DNA of 64,000 nt from Pseudomonadota bacterium (GCA_021838635.1 JAKCDC010000009.1:31704-95703), one strand, 5' to 3'. Shown: positions 39,928-51,128, counted from the stretch's first letter. Translations and numbers: made by a program. Notes: generated by a model not told the origin, from the letters alone.

Positions 39928-40643
39928 CAGCGGGGCAACTCCGGAGCCTTCAACGCCGGCTCGTAGCGGTTGTCGTGCCGGATCACCTTCGGTGCGAGCA
40001 CGCGCGGCACGATGCTCACCGGCTCGTACACCACGCGCTTCTTCTCAGGGTCGTAGCGCGTCTCGACGTTGCCGATCAGCGGGAAGTCCTTGCGGAACGG
40101 ATGGCCGATGAAGCCATAGTCGGTCAGGAGGCGACGCAGGTCCGGATGACCGCGGAACACGATGCCAAACAGATCGAATGCCTCGCGCTCGAACCAGTTC
40201 GCGCTCGACCACACATCGACCAGGGAGTCGACCATCGGTTCGCGCGTCTCGGGGCAGATCACGCGCAGCCGCAGGCGCGCGTTGTGCGTGATCGACAGCA
40301 GCTGATAGATGACCGCGAAGCGCCCGGGCATGTCCGGATCCGGCGGCGCATTGAGCTCGCGACCACGGCTGAAGCCGGTGCGGGTCGCCCCGGAGGTGAG
40401 CCACTCCTCGCGACCGTGGTGCAGGTAATCGACGCCGGCGACGTCCATCAGCGCCTCGAAGCGCAGCTCCGGCGTATCGCGCAGCGCCCGACACACCTCC
40501 AGCAGCCGGTCCGCTTCGGCCTCGAAGGCCAGATCCTGCGCGAGCGACGGCAGGCGGCGCACGCCGCTCACCCGCGCCTCGATCGTACGTGCCAGCGCCT
40601 CGATGGCGCTGCCCGCGGCAGCCTGTTCGGTGGATTGTTCCAT
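39927..40643 (-). CDS. nuoC: NADH-quinone oxidoreductase subunit C
   Basis: 238-aa 30-kDa-type subunit. The signature [22 protein letters not shown], here split at the Phe/Asp boundary, and the [15 protein letters not shown] segment are clear. The start is ATG 40643 (MEQSTEQAA), 10 bp past the nuoB stop; the longer frame overlaps nuoB and is rejected. Confidence 0.95.
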   Translation of the reverse strand: MEQSTEQAAAGSAIEALARTIEARVSGVRRLPSLAQDLAFEAEADRLLEVCRALRDTPELRFEALMDVAGVDYLHHGREEWLTSGATRTGFSRGRELNAPPDPDMPGRFAVIYQLLSITHNARLRLRVICPETREPMVDSLVDVWSSANWFEREAFDLFGIVFRGHPDLRRLLTDYGFIGHPFRKDFPLIGNVETRYDPEKKRVVYEPVSIVPRVLAPKVIRHDNRYEPALKAPELPR

Positions 40644-40653
40644 GGTGTGCGCT

Positions 40654-41142
40654 CTACCTGGCGATCGTGCTGGTGCGGGCGATCTTCTTCTGCAGCTGGA
40701 TGATGCCGTACACCAGCGCCTCGGCGGTCGGCGGACAGCCCGGGATATACACATCGACCGGTACGATCCGGTCGCAGCCGCGCACCACCGCGTAGGAATA
40801 GTGGTAATAGCCGCCGCCGTTGGCGCACGAACCCATGGAGATGACCCAGCGGGGTTCGGCCATCTGGTCGTACACCTTGCGCAGCGCCGGGGCCATCTTG
40901 TTCACCAGCGTGCCGGCCACGATCATCACGTCGGACTGGCGCGGACTCGGGCGAAACACCACGCCGAACCGATCCAGGTCGTAGCGCGAGGCACCGGCGT
41001 GCATCATCTCGACCGCACAGCAGGCGAGGCCAAAGGTCATCGGCCACAGCGATCCGGTGCGAGCCCAGTTGAGCAGGCTGTCGACCTGGGTCGTGAGGAA
41101 TCCGCGTTGTGCGAATCCCTCTTGCTCTTGCGTCAATCCCAC
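40654..41142 (-). CDS. nuoB: NADH-quinone oxidoreductase subunit B
   Basis: 162-aa subunit holding the terminal [4Fe-4S] cluster N2, with [28 protein letters not shown] and [14 protein letters not shown] giving the Cys ligands. GTG 41142 has AAGGGG 7 nt upstream and overlaps nuoA by 10 bp; GTG 41163 and a TTG overlapping the nuoA stop are alternatives. Confidence 0.95.
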   Translation of the reverse strand: MGLTQEQEGFAQRGFLTTQVDSLLNWARTGSLWPMTFGLACCAVEMMHAGASRYDLDRFGVVFRPSPRQSDVMIVAGTLVNKMAPALRKVYDQMAEPRWVISMGSCANGGGYYHYSYAVVRGCDRIVPVDVYIPGCPPTAEALVYGIIQLQKKIARTSTIAR

Positions 41143-41501
41143 TCGAGCGCCCCTTTCTTCCACTCGTAGATGAAACCCACGGTGAGGATGCCGAGGAACA
41201 CCCCCATGGCGATCAGACCGGCGATCCCGTTCTTCCCGAGCGCCACGGCCCAGGGGAAGAAGAACACGGTCTCCAGGTCAAAGACGATGAACAGAATCGC
41301 CACGAGGTAGTAGCGCACATCGAACTTGATGCGACTGTCTTCGAAGGCCTCGAAGCCGCACTCGTAGGCGGAGAGCTTCTCACGGTCGGCCGGGTTGCGG
41401 GCGAACAGGCGGCCGATGGTCGAGCCGAGGGCCAGCAGCACCAGCGCGATGGCGGTCGCCAGGGTGAGAAAAATGAGAATCGGCAAGTAATTGTTCAGCA
41501 T
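41133..41501 (-). CDS. nuoA: NADH-quinone oxidoreductase subunit A
   Basis: 122-aa membrane subunit with three helices and the conserved loop [12 protein letters not shown] with Cys and Glu at the quinone-site side, then [12 protein letters not shown]. First gene of the fourteen-gene operon. ATG 41501 gives the usual [11 protein letters not shown] start. Confidence 0.95.
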   Translation of the reverse strand: MLNNYLPILIFLTLATAIALVLLALGSTIGRLFARNPADREKLSAYECGFEAFEDSRIKFDVRYYLVAILFIVFDLETVFFFPWAVALGKNGIAGLIAMGVFLGILTVGFIYEWKKGALEWD

Positions 41502-41569
41502 GCTTCCATCGCCTGGGCAGAACCACGGAAAAAGAAGGCCCTCTCGGTGCCTCCCCTCCGAAGCTGCAC

Positions 41570-41575
41570 ATTGTA
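41570..41575 (-). promoter_or_regulatory. Possible -10 box of nuo operon
   Basis: TACAAT on the minus strand between tRNA-Leu and nuoA would start transcription about 60 nt before nuoA. The -35 region overlaps the tRNA 3' end and is weak, so read-through from secG-tRNA is an alternative source of nuo mRNA. Confidence 0.4.
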
Positions 41576-41594
41576 GCAGCGCACGAAAACAATT

Positions 41595-41679
41595 TGGTGC
41601 CGACGGTCGGATTCGAACCGACACGCCTCGCGGCGCTAGCCCCTCAAGCTAGTGTGTCTACCAATTCCACCACGTCGGC
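41595..41679 (-). tRNA. tRNA-Leu (GAG)
   Basis: 85-nt tRNA on the minus strand, including an encoded CCA. The acceptor stem GCCGACG pairs with CGTCGGC. The D arm TGGTGGAATTGGTAGACAC is typical of leucine tRNAs, the anticodon loop reads TTGAGGG (anticodon GAG), a long variable arm follows as expected for a class II tRNA, and the T arm contains GGTTCGAATCC. It lies between secG and nuoA, a position shared with Xanthomonas-type genomes. Confidence 0.97.
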
Positions 41680-41710
41680 AACATCAACAATCATCGCTGC
41701 GGTACACGCC

Positions 41711-42082
41711 TCACGGCTTCGGCGGTGCGCCAGCCGGCGTACCGGCTGTGCCCGCCTTCTGCGACACACTCGCCGCCGGCGCCGGCGCCTTGGCGCCCGC
41801 GGCATGCGTCTGCCCCGCAAGATCCAGAATCGTCTTCTGATGCTCGTGCGTGCGCGTGCTGAGATAGGTCAGCGCCACGCTGTTGAGCATGAAGATGGCG
41901 GCGAAAATCGCCGTCGCGCGCGACAACGCCGTCGAGGCGCCGCGTGCACCGAAAACCGTGCCGGAAGCGCCCGCGCCGAAGCCGGCGCCCGCATCCGCAC
42001 CCTGCCCGTGCTGCAGCATCACCAGGATGATGATGCACACCCCGGCGATCAGCTGAATCACCAATAAAACGTCATGCAGCAT
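41711..42082 (-). CDS. secG: Preprotein translocase subunit SecG
   Basis: 123-aa Sec translocon accessory subunit with two membrane helices (VIQLIAGVCIIILVML and SRATAIFAAIFMLNSVAL) joined by the conserved Gly-rich loop GQGADAGAGFGAGASGTVFG. The C-terminal 50 residues are Ala/Pro-rich and poorly conserved. It follows tpiA by 12 bp. Confidence 0.95.
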   Translation of the reverse strand: MLHDVLLVIQLIAGVCIIILVMLQHGQGADAGAGFGAGASGTVFGARGASTALSRATAIFAAIFMLNSVALTYLSTRTHEHQKTILDLAGQTHAAGAKAPAPAASVSQKAGTAGTPAGAPPKP

Positions 42083-42094
42083 AATTACAACCGC

Positions 42095-42853
42095 TCAGCG
42101 CAACCCGCACGCAGCGAGAATCGCCAAAAATTCCTCCGCATTGAGCGACGCGCCGCCGATCAGGCCGCCGTCGACATCCGGCTGTGCGAACAGCTCGGCC
42201 GCGTTGCTCGCCTTGACACTGCCGCCATAAAGCACGCGGGTCGCTGCAGCCATTTTAGCATCCCGTTTCGCAATCCGCTCACGAATGAACGCGTGCACCG
42301 CCTGCGCCTGCTCGGGCGTCGCGGTGCGACCGGTGCCGATGGCCCACATCGGCTCGTAGGCGATCACGCCCGATTCCAACGCACCCACCCCGCACAGCTC
42401 GAGCACCACATCCAGCTGCCGTGCAACGACCTCTTCGGTCCGTCCATTTTCCCGGTCCCACAGGTGCTCCCCGACGCACAGGATCGGCACCAGCGACTTG
42501 GCCTGGGCGGCAGCAAACTTGCGCGCCACCAGCTGATCGTCCTCGTGGTAGATCCAGCGCCGCTCGGAGTGCCCGACCAGCACGTACCGGCAGCCCACGT
42601 CCTGCAACATCGCGGCCGACACTTCCCCGGTGAAGGCCCCGCGCGCCTCGGCGCACACATTCTGTGCACCCAGCTGGATCGGCGTATCGCGCACCAGGCG
42701 CGCCACATCCTGCAGGTACACAAACGGCGGGAACACCAGGCATTCGGCTGGCGCACGGTCCGGATGTCCGGCGAGCAATTGCTCAATCAGGCGCGCGTTG
42801 TCGGCGCGCGTCCCGTGCATCTTCCAGTTTCCGGCAACGATGGGGCGACGCAT
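42095..42853 (-). CDS. tpiA: Triosephosphate isomerase
   Basis: 252-aa glycolytic TIM-barrel enzyme interconverting DHAP and glyceraldehyde-3-phosphate. AGNWKMHG holds the catalytic Lys, VGHSERRW the catalytic His, AYEPMWAIGTG the catalytic Glu and loop 6, and LYGGSVK the phosphate site. ATG 42853 begins MRRPIVAGNWK, as usual; the upstream extension is not conserved. Confidence 0.97.
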   Translation of the reverse strand: MRRPIVAGNWKMHGTRADNARLIEQLLAGHPDRAPAECLVFPPFVYLQDVARLVRDTPIQLGAQNVCAEARGAFTGEVSAAMLQDVGCRYVLVGHSERRWIYHEDDQLVARKFAAAQAKSLVPILCVGEHLWDRENGRTEEVVARQLDVVLELCGVGALESGVIAYEPMWAIGTGRTATPEQAQAVHAFIRERIAKRDAKMAAATRVLYGGSVKASNAAELFAQPDVDGGLIGGASLNAEEFLAILAACGLR

Positions 42854-42934
42854 GCGCAAGTCCGGACTTTCGAGCGGGGGCGCGATGATAGCGGCGCGCT
42901 CTTCGCAGCGCAACGCACGACGCGCCCCGCCCCA

Positions 42935-44269
42935 TCAGCGCGTGACGGTGCGCACCACCTCAGCGAGCTCGGCGGCGGCCGCCTTGGCGCTCGCGTCCTC
43001 GCGACTCTCCACCATGACCCGGATGACCGGCTCGGTTCCCGAAGCGCGCAGCACCACCCGTCCGGTGCTCCCGAGCCGGGCTTCGACGCGCGCGACTGCC
43101 GCGCAGACGCTCGGCACCTCGCTCGGATTGAAGCGCTCGGCGACCTGCACGTTGAGCAGCACCTGGGGGAACTTGCGCATCGGTGCGGCCAATTCGGCCA
43201 GCGAGCGACCGGTGTGCTGCATCACCTCCAGGACCTGCAGCGCGCTCACCAGACCATCGCCCGTGGTGGTGCGGTCGAGGCACAGAATATGTCCAGAACT
43301 CTCCCCCCCGAGCATGCCGCCGCTCTCGCGCAGCAGCGAGAGCACGTAGCGGTCGCCCACGGCGGCGCGGCGGAACTCGATGCCACGCTCGCGCAGCGCC
43401 ACTTCCAGCCCGAGATTACTCATCACCGTGCCGACCACCGGTCCGCTGAGCGTGCCGGCTTCCAGGCGCGCGCGCGCGAGGATGTAGAGGATCTGATCCC
43501 CGTCGACGATCCGCCCGAGGTGATCGACCAGCACCACCCGGTCCCCGTCCCCATCGAGCGCCACACCGACCTGGGCGCGCACCCCGGTGACGGTGAGCTG
43601 CAGCAGCTCCGGGTGCAGCGACCCGCAGCCGTCATTGATATTGCGCCCGTTCGGCGAGCAGCCAATCGGTACGATTTCCGCGCCGAGATCGGCGAGCACC
43701 CGCGGAGCGACCTTGTAGGCCGCGCCGTTGGCGCAATCGATCACGATCTTCAGGCCCGTGAGGTCCGTCCCCTGCGGCAGCGTCGCGGCGCAGAACTCCT
43801 GGTAGTGGGTGCGGGAGCGGTCGACGCGCATCGCGCGCCCGAGGCTGCGCGAGGTGCGGGTGAGCACCGGGTTGTCGAGTTCCGCCTCGATGCGCGCCTC
43901 GAGTTCATCGGAGAGCTTGCTGCCCTCACCGTCGAAGAACTTGATGCCATTGTCATCGTACGGGTTGTGCGAGGCGCTGATCACCACACCGAAATCGCAC
44001 TCGAAGCGGCGCGTCATGTACGCAATGCCCGGGGTAGGCAGCGGTCCGATCAGCATCACATTCACGCCCGAGGCGACGAAACCGGCCTCGAGCGCCGACT
44101 CGAACATGTAGCCCGAGAGACGCGTGTCCTTGCCGATCAGCACCGTGCCGCCCTCCGGGGCGAGCACCCGGCCGGCCGCGCTCGCCAGGCGCAGCGCGAA
44201 ATCGACCGTCATGGGATCCTCGCCCACCCGGCCCCTGAGGCCATCGGTTCCGAAGTATTTTCTGCTCAC
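42935..44269 (-). CDS. glmM: Phosphoglucosamine mutase
   Basis: 444-aa enzyme that converts glucosamine-6-phosphate to the 1-phosphate for UDP-GlcNAc and peptidoglycan. The start KYFGTDGLRGRVGE, the phosphoserine loop VVISASHNPYDDNG (Ser100), the Mg loop DGDGDR and the C-terminal RASGTEPVIRVMVE are all present. It usually follows folP directly; here a block of about 2.6 kb intervenes. Confidence 0.97.
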   Translation of the reverse strand: MSRKYFGTDGLRGRVGEDPMTVDFALRLASAAGRVLAPEGGTVLIGKDTRLSGYMFESALEAGFVASGVNVMLIGPLPTPGIAYMTRRFECDFGVVISASHNPYDDNGIKFFDGEGSKLSDELEARIEAELDNPVLTRTSRSLGRAMRVDRSRTHYQEFCAATLPQGTDLTGLKIVIDCANGAAYKVAPRVLADLGAEIVPIGCSPNGRNINDGCGSLHPELLQLTVTGVRAQVGVALDGDGDRVVLVDHLGRIVDGDQILYILARARLEAGTLSGPVVGTVMSNLGLEVALRERGIEFRRAAVGDRYVLSLLRESGGMLGGESSGHILCLDRTTTGDGLVSALQVLEVMQHTGRSLAELAAPMRKFPQVLLNVQVAERFNPSEVPSVCAAVARVEARLGSTGRVVLRASGTEPVIRVMVESREDASAKAAAAELAEVVRTVTR

Positions 44270-45482
44270 GCGCTGCGCCTCGCCGTTGCCCGTTCACCGC
44301 GGCGCGCATTATCGACCATCGCGCCACCGACGGGCCAGCATGAACCGAACGGCCTGCGAGTGCGCTCGCAAGCCGCGGCGGTCAGGGGCGTCTCGTGCCG
44401 CGCCCGCGCACATTCCATCGCCCCCCTCAGCGCACCTCAGCGCACCTCAGCGTCGCTGAGGGTCCGGTTGAGCGCAAGTCCGGCGAGTGCATGCAGCCGT
44501 TGCGCGTGGACCCGAGGTGCCTTAAAGCGAACGAACAGCATGTGCCCGGCCCGCATTGACGGAGAGCCTACCGCGCCGAGCTAGGGCCGCCCCCAGCGCC
44601 TGGTCGGAAAGAACACCCTGACAGACTGGCGCGACCGGCAGACCAGCAGAACCTGCGGTCGCCCGATCGTGACGCCCGCGCGCCTCTCGAGGTCATAAAT
44701 TTCGCCGCGCCGGATGTGGCTCGCTCGCGCCACCGGATCGCAAATCCGGGCGGTCCATCGCGCACCGCAATGAGGCTGCGGAACCCTACCACCGTTCAAC
44801 GCAGCAAGGTGCCGCTGTCGATGCACTCGATACTGCTCACTCTGCCGGACTGCCCCCGCGGCGGCGGCCGCACACCTCTTGCGCTTCGCGCTGCAGAGGC
44901 GCCTCATCGATGCGCACCGATGCATGAATCGAACGGTGATCCGGCAGGTGCCGCCGCATCGTATTGCGCGCCACGCCGTGATGCGTGCCGAGTGCCTACC
45001 GCTGAGGTCACGAACACCTTGTCGATTTCGATATCGGCCGTCCGCCCGAGGACCATCGCGAGTGTCCCGCTCTGACCCTCACGCATGCACAGCCCATGGG
45101 AGCCGGGCGGTGTTGCCAGCACGCGCGCCTCCCCCCGGCGTCCCGAGGAGCGCGCACCGCAGGGCTTGGCAAGCGCCTGAACCGGCGATGGCCTGCGCCA
45201 TGTAGAGGGACGTGCCGGGCAGATGCATCATGCTCACCTTCGTGCTGTCCCACGGCTGCGCGGCACCATAGTCGGCGTCCGCGCTGCACAGCGGCCCGAC
45301 CCGCATTGAGAATCGCTGATCCCCAAGGCGTGTATTTCTGCGGAGCAACGACCCCTAAGGTCCGCGGCCACTATGGCGTAAGACCTTCAGCGAGCGCACC
45401 GGCAGGCCGTTCACGCCAACGCGCGGCGAGTCGGCTGCACGGCGATGACGAGTCGCACGGCGGCCGCGTGGAACGACCCGCA
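44270..45482. other. Region without intact gene; possible decayed sequence
   Basis: About 1.2 kb upstream of glmM. No frame gives a recognisable protein. Several medium frames on the minus strand (for example 45348-45079, then 45122-44904) could be pieces of a decayed gene joined by frameshifts, but no family was recognised. The phrase AATGCGGG followed by TCG or CCG appears three times on the minus strand, near 44549, 45298 and 45475. The glmM promoter should lie at its left end, but no clear consensus was seen. Confidence 0.5.
44425..44461. repeat. Short tandem and inverted repeat CCTCAGCG
   Basis: CCTCAGCG occurs at 44425, 44435 and 44445, spaced by exactly 10 bp, and is followed at 44454-44461 by its complement CGCTGAGG. 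The last copy and the complement form a 17-bp palindrome with one central T. It could fold in different registers. Position upstream of glmM suggests a leftover end of the inserted block or a regulatory hairpin. Confidence 0.6.
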
Positions 45483-45560
45483 TTAAGAGATTGTCGCAAG
45501 GCCCATGGGTATCGCCGAAACCAGCGTGGCGAGCAGCACGAACCGTCCGGCGCAGCTCAT
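45483..45560 (-). CDS. Possible 25-aa ORF coupled to ATPase gene, maybe a truncated gene start
   Basis: ATG 45560 overlaps the ATPase stop (ATGA) and opens 25 codons. The peptide starts MSCAGRFVLLATLVSAIP and looks like the signal peptide of a longer protein. The TAA stop follows soon after, and downstream sequence is not coding in this frame. It may be the remnant 5' end of a gene lost from this locus, or chance. Confidence 0.25.
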   Translation of the reverse strand: MSCAGRFVLLATLVSAIPMGLATIS

Positions 45561-46867
45561 GGACCGCCCAGAAGATATTGCCATGCGTCAACGATCTGGA
45601 TTCCCTCCGGCGCGGCGCGACCGCCGCGCTCATGTGTCACCAGCATTCTGCGCGCGCCGGGCATCCTCTGCCCTGCCCACTGCAATGCATCGATTTCCCG
45701 CTGCCAAGACGCATCCTTCGTCAACGACAGCACCACGTTGATCAGCGCTTGCGGACGCTCAGAGCCCAAGACCAGATCTATCTCGCGCTCGAGGCCGACA
45801 TAGGCCAGATCCTCACGCTCGCGACGCGCGTGCAAGTACACCGCTGTCTCCAGCCGTCGACCGATATCAACATGGGTCTCAGGCGCAAAGGGAAATCCGA
45901 GCGCCCAGTCGATGGTGTGCATCTTTTTCGGGTTGACCGCCTGTTTGCGTACTGAACGATCCGCGATGGGCAACAGAAAGAGCAGATACGACTCCTCCAG
46001 GCAGCGCACATAGTGATAGAGGGTGTCCTTGGCGAGACTCATGCCCTGCGAGGGAAAATCGTTGTAGAGCTTGTGAACATTGAGCAGCGATGCCGGCTGT
46101 GCGAGACAGTATTTGAGCAATTGGCGCAGCGCCTGTGGATTGCTCAGCCGGTGGCGCTCGAGCAAATCCTTGTAAAAGACGAGATCGACATATTCTTTGA
46201 GGATTCGCGGGCGAAGCGTCGCATCGGCCAAGACGATTTCAGGCAAGCCTCCGGTGGTCAGATACTCAGTCGATGCCGCAGCCAGACGAGCCTCTGAGCG
46301 GCGCGAATACGGTTCGTGAACGATGTCGCGGAAGCGCAGGTATTCCGGGAACGAGAGCGGGAACACCTCAAAGGAGATGCTGCGTCCGCGCAATCCGGTG
46401 GCGATTTCGCGCGACAGTAGGTGTGCTGACGACCCGGTGAGAAAGATCTGCACGTCCTCAGTATCGTCGACCCGGCGGACGAACGTTTCCCAGCCCGGCG
46501 CGTTCTGGATTTCATCGAAGAAGAGGTACTTCTTCTGACCTGCCAGATCCGGGTAAAGCTCCTCGTGTGCACGAAGGATCAAATCGAGCTGCCGAGTTCG
46601 GATGGGCAGAATTCGATCGTCCTCGAAATTCAGATAGATCAGTCGACGCCGATCAATGCCCGCCTCGATGAGGCGCCGCATGGTGTCGTAGAGCAGATAC
46701 GTCTTGCCGCTGCGCCGGATGCCGACAAGGGTGATGACCTTGCGAATGTCGATCGGCAGCTGCAGAGCGCGCGGGACACTGCGCGGCAAACGACGCGCGT
46801 CGTTCTGCACCAGAATGTATTTGAGTGTTTCCTTGTGGACAAGGATAGAGTTCAACCGGTTACTCAC
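45557..46867 (-). CDS. AAA-family ATPase with DUF4143 domain
   Basis: 436-aa protein with an N-terminal AAA_14 ATPase domain (Walker A GIRRSGKTYL at about 49-58; Walker B KKYLFFDEIQN; sensor FLTGSSAHLLS) and a C-terminal DUF4143 region (about residues 215-420) that includes a PD-(D/E)XK-like end (REIDLVLGSERPQALINVVLS). Such proteins are widespread, patchy in distribution, and without settled function; some are linked to mobile or defence loci. It lies between folP and glmM, genes usually adjacent, with codon use somewhat less GC-rich than its neighbours. Confidence 0.88.
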   Translation of the reverse strand: MSNRLNSILVHKETLKYILVQNDARRLPRSVPRALQLPIDIRKVITLVGIRRSGKTYLLYDTMRRLIEAGIDRRRLIYLNFEDDRILPIRTRQLDLILRAHEELYPDLAGQKKYLFFDEIQNAPGWETFVRRVDDTEDVQIFLTGSSAHLLSREIATGLRGRSISFEVFPLSFPEYLRFRDIVHEPYSRRSEARLAAASTEYLTTGGLPEIVLADATLRPRILKEYVDLVFYKDLLERHRLSNPQALRQLLKYCLAQPASLLNVHKLYNDFPSQGMSLAKDTLYHYVRCLEESYLLFLLPIADRSVRKQAVNPKKMHTIDWALGFPFAPETHVDIGRRLETAVYLHARREREDLAYVGLEREIDLVLGSERPQALINVVLSLTKDASWQREIDALQWAGQRMPGARRMLVTHERGGRAAPEGIQIVDAWQYLLGGP

Positions 46868-46890
46868 CCTCGCCCGCTGCAGCGGCGCGT

Positions 46891-47736
46891 CTATCCGGGC
46901 GCTTCCCCGCCCGAGACGGCGGCCAGGACCTTCAGTGCATCGACCGTCGCGGCCACGTCGTGTACTCTGAGAATCCGCGCACCGTTCTGGGCCGCAATGA
47001 GCGCCGCGGCAACGCTGCCGTGCACGCGCTCCTGGGCCGGCTGGCCAGTGAGCGCACCGATCATCGATTTGCGCGACAGGCCGGCCAGGAGGGGCAGGCC
47101 CTCGATGCGCAGCGCCCCGAGGCGGCGCAGCAGCGTGAGATTGTGCTCGAGCGTCTTGCCGAACCCGAAGCCAGGATCGAGCACGATGCGCTCCTCGGCG
47201 ATGCCGGCCGCAAGGCAGGCGTGTACGCGCTCCTGCAGGAACGCGCGCACCTCGCCCACCACGTCACGGTAGTGCGGCGCGTGCTGCATGGTGCGCGGCT
47301 CGCCCTGCATGTGCATGACACAGATCGCGCAGCCGGATTCGGCGGCCGCCTCGAGCGCCCCGGGGGCGCGCAGCGCATAGACGTCGTTGATCAGATCGGC
47401 CCCTGCGGCGGCACAGGCGCGCATCACCTCGGGCTTGCTCGTGTCGATGGACAGGACGGCGGGGGTTCGTGGACGCAGCCGCTCGAGCACCGGCAGCACC
47501 CGGCGCACCTCCTCCTGCGCCGTCACGGGCGCGGCGCCCGGGCGGGTTGATTCCCCGCCAAGATCGATGATCGCGGCACCCTCGGCCGCCAGCGCGAGCG
47601 CCCGTTCAAGGGCCTGCGCCGGGTCGAGATAGCGACCGCCGTCGGAGAAGGAGTCGGGGGTGAGATTCACCACCCCCATTACGAGCGGACGCTCCAGGGG
47701 GAGCGTCCGTGTGCCGCAGCGCAGCCGTGCGATCAC
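46891..47736 (-). CDS. folP: Dihydropteroate synthase
   Basis: 281-aa folate enzyme joining p-aminobenzoate to the pterin diphosphate; the target of sulfonamides. VMGVVNLTPDSFSDGGRY, GGESTRPGA, a DPGFGFGKTLEHN loop and the SRKSMIG phosphate-binding motif are present. It follows ftsH, the standard order. A 23-bp gap leads into the ATPase gene. Confidence 0.96.
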   Translation of the reverse strand: MIARLRCGTRTLPLERPLVMGVVNLTPDSFSDGGRYLDPAQALERALALAAEGAAIIDLGGESTRPGAAPVTAQEEVRRVLPVLERLRPRTPAVLSIDTSKPEVMRACAAAGADLINDVYALRAPGALEAAAESGCAICVMHMQGEPRTMQHAPHYRDVVGEVRAFLQERVHACLAAGIAEERIVLDPGFGFGKTLEHNLTLLRRLGALRIEGLPLLAGLSRKSMIGALTGQPAQERVHGSVAAALIAAQNGARILRVHDVAATVDALKVLAAVSGGEAPG

Positions 47737-47776
47737 CGCGTGCCTTCGCGCCGGGCGCGCGCCGCCCGGATCGGCC

Positions 47777-49681
<1,905 letters not shown>

Positions 49682-49693
49682 TGCTTCAGCACG

Positions 49694-50320
49694 CTACACC
49701 AAGCGGAAGTCCTTCGCCAGCAGATACACCTCGGCACTGCGCGCACGCGAAGCGGCGGGCTTAACCAGCCGCACTTTGCCGAACCGACCACGGGCCTCAC
49801 GCACCAGCGCATCGAAACCCGCGCCTTGAAATACCTTGATCAGGGCGCCACCGCCGCTCTTCAAGACCCGGCCGGCCATATCGAGCGCCAATTCCGCCAG
49901 ATACATCGAGCGGGGCTGATCGACCGAGTCGATCCCGCTCATCGACGGCGCCATGTCCGAGAGCACCCAGTCGACCTGGCGCGCGGGCACTAGCGACAGG
50001 ATACGCTCGAAAACGTCGTTTTCGCGGAAATCACCCTGCACGAACTCCACGTCCTCGAGCGGATCCATGGGCAGGATGTCCGTGGCCACCACCCGGCCGC
50101 TGCGGCCCAGGCGCCGGCGCAGATATTGGCTCCAGGCACCGGGCGCAGCGCCAAGATCGAGGCAGATTGCTCCCGATCGGATCATTTTCTCGCTCTTATC
50201 AAGCTCCTCGAGCTTGAAGACCGCGCGCGACCGCCAGCCCTCGGCCTGCGCCCGCTTCACGTAAGGGTCGGAAAAATGCTCCTGCAACCACCGACCGCTG
50301 CTTTTGGACCGATTCGCCAT
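49694..50320 (-). CDS. rlmE: 23S rRNA (uridine-2552-2'-O) methyltransferase
   Basis: 208-aa SAM-dependent RrmJ/FtsJ-type methyltransferase modifying the ribosomal A loop. The SAM motif [15 protein letters not shown] and the catalytic Asp ([11 protein letters not shown]) and Lys (LIKVFQG) are present. Start [11 protein letters not shown] at 50320. It is transcribed with ftsH and diverges from yhbY with only 23 bp between start codons. Confidence 0.96.
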   Translation of the reverse strand: MANRSKSSGRWLQEHFSDPYVKRAQAEGWRSRAVFKLEELDKSEKMIRSGAICLDLGAAPGAWSQYLRRRLGRSGRVVATDILPMDPLEDVEFVQGDFRENDVFERILSLVPARQVDWVLSDMAPSMSGIDSVDQPRSMYLAELALDMAGRVLKSGGGALIKVFQGAGFDALVREARGRFGKVRLVKPAASRARSAEVYLLAKDFRLV

Positions 50321-50330
50321 GTGAGTTCTG

Positions 50331-50343
50331 TACAATTCGCCGG
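50331..50343 (+). promoter_or_regulatory. -10 box directly before yhbY start
   Basis: TACAAT at 50331-50336 is followed by 7 nt and then the ATG of yhbY. Transcription from it would begin at or within a base of the ATG. No ribosome-binding site is visible, so a leaderless mRNA is likely. The -35 region is weak. Confidence 0.5.
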
Positions 50344-50655
50344 ATGTCCCCTGCACCGAATCTGACCGAGCGGCAACGCCGGCACCTGCGCGGCTTGGCG
50401 CACGCGCTCAAGCCCGTCATTCTCCTGGGCCACGCGGGCCTGACCGAGGCCGTAGCCCTCGAGACCGACCGGGCGCTCACGGACCACGAACTGATCAAGG
50501 TCAAGGCGCCCGGTGGCGACCGCGAGGCGCGCAATGCGCTGTTCGCTCAGCTCGCCGAGCGCACCGCAAGCGCGTTGGTCCAGCGCATCGGCAACGTCGC
50601 GGCGCTCTACCGGCCACGGCGTGACGTGCCGCGCATCGTCATTCCGGGCGAATAG
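50344..50655 (+). CDS. yhbY: YhbY-type RNA-binding protein (CRM domain)
   Basis: 103-aa single CRM/KH-like domain protein that associates with pre-50S ribosomal particles. The conserved [21 protein letters not shown] and [11 protein letters not shown] segments identify it, and the C-terminal half has the usual [10 protein letters not shown]. It is divergent from rlmE and convergent with greA, leaving 3 bp between stops. Start lacks an RBS. Confidence 0.93.
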   Translation: MSPAPNLTERQRRHLRGLAHALKPVILLGHAGLTEAVALETDRALTDHELIKVKAPGGDREARNALFAQLAERTASALVQRIGNVAALYRPRRDVPRIVIPGE

Positions 50656-50658
50656 CCC

Positions 50659-51128
50659 TTACTCGAGGCGGACCTCGACGATCTCGAGGGAGCGCAGGCC
50701 GCCCGGGGCCGCCACATCCACCGCATCGCCCTCGGATTTCCCCACCATCGCCCGCGCGATCGGCGAGGTGATCGAGATGCGCCCGGCACCGATGTCCGCC
50801 TCGTCCTCCCCGACAATCTGGTACACGAGCCGGTTGCCCTCCTCGTCCTCCAGTTCGACCACCGAGCCGAACACCACCTTGCCGGTCTTCGGCAGCGCAC
50901 TGGGGTCGATGACCTCGGCGGTGGAGAGCTTCGCCTCGATCTCGCGGATCCGCCCCTCGATGAAGCCCTGCTGCTCGCGGGCGGCGTGATACTCGGCATT
51001 CTCCGACAGATCGCCGTGACTGCGCGCCTCGGCGATCGCCTTGATAACGGCCGGACGCGCCTCGCTCTTCAGGCGCTTCAGCTCCGCGCGCAGCGCCTCG
51101 GCACCACGCAGTGTCATGGGGGTACGTT

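Noticed and set aside
44581..44925. MazF/PemK-like phrase (RRGEIYDLE, GRPQVLLVCR)
   Set aside because: No antitoxin partner, and the N-terminal part of the frame is low complexity. The resemblance is too short to name a toxin.
44880..45010. IS21 transposase-like helix-turn-helix phrase (GVARNTMRRHL) in the region upstream of glmM
   Set aside because: Only one short match by eye, with no flanking transposase motifs or inverted ends; insufficient support.
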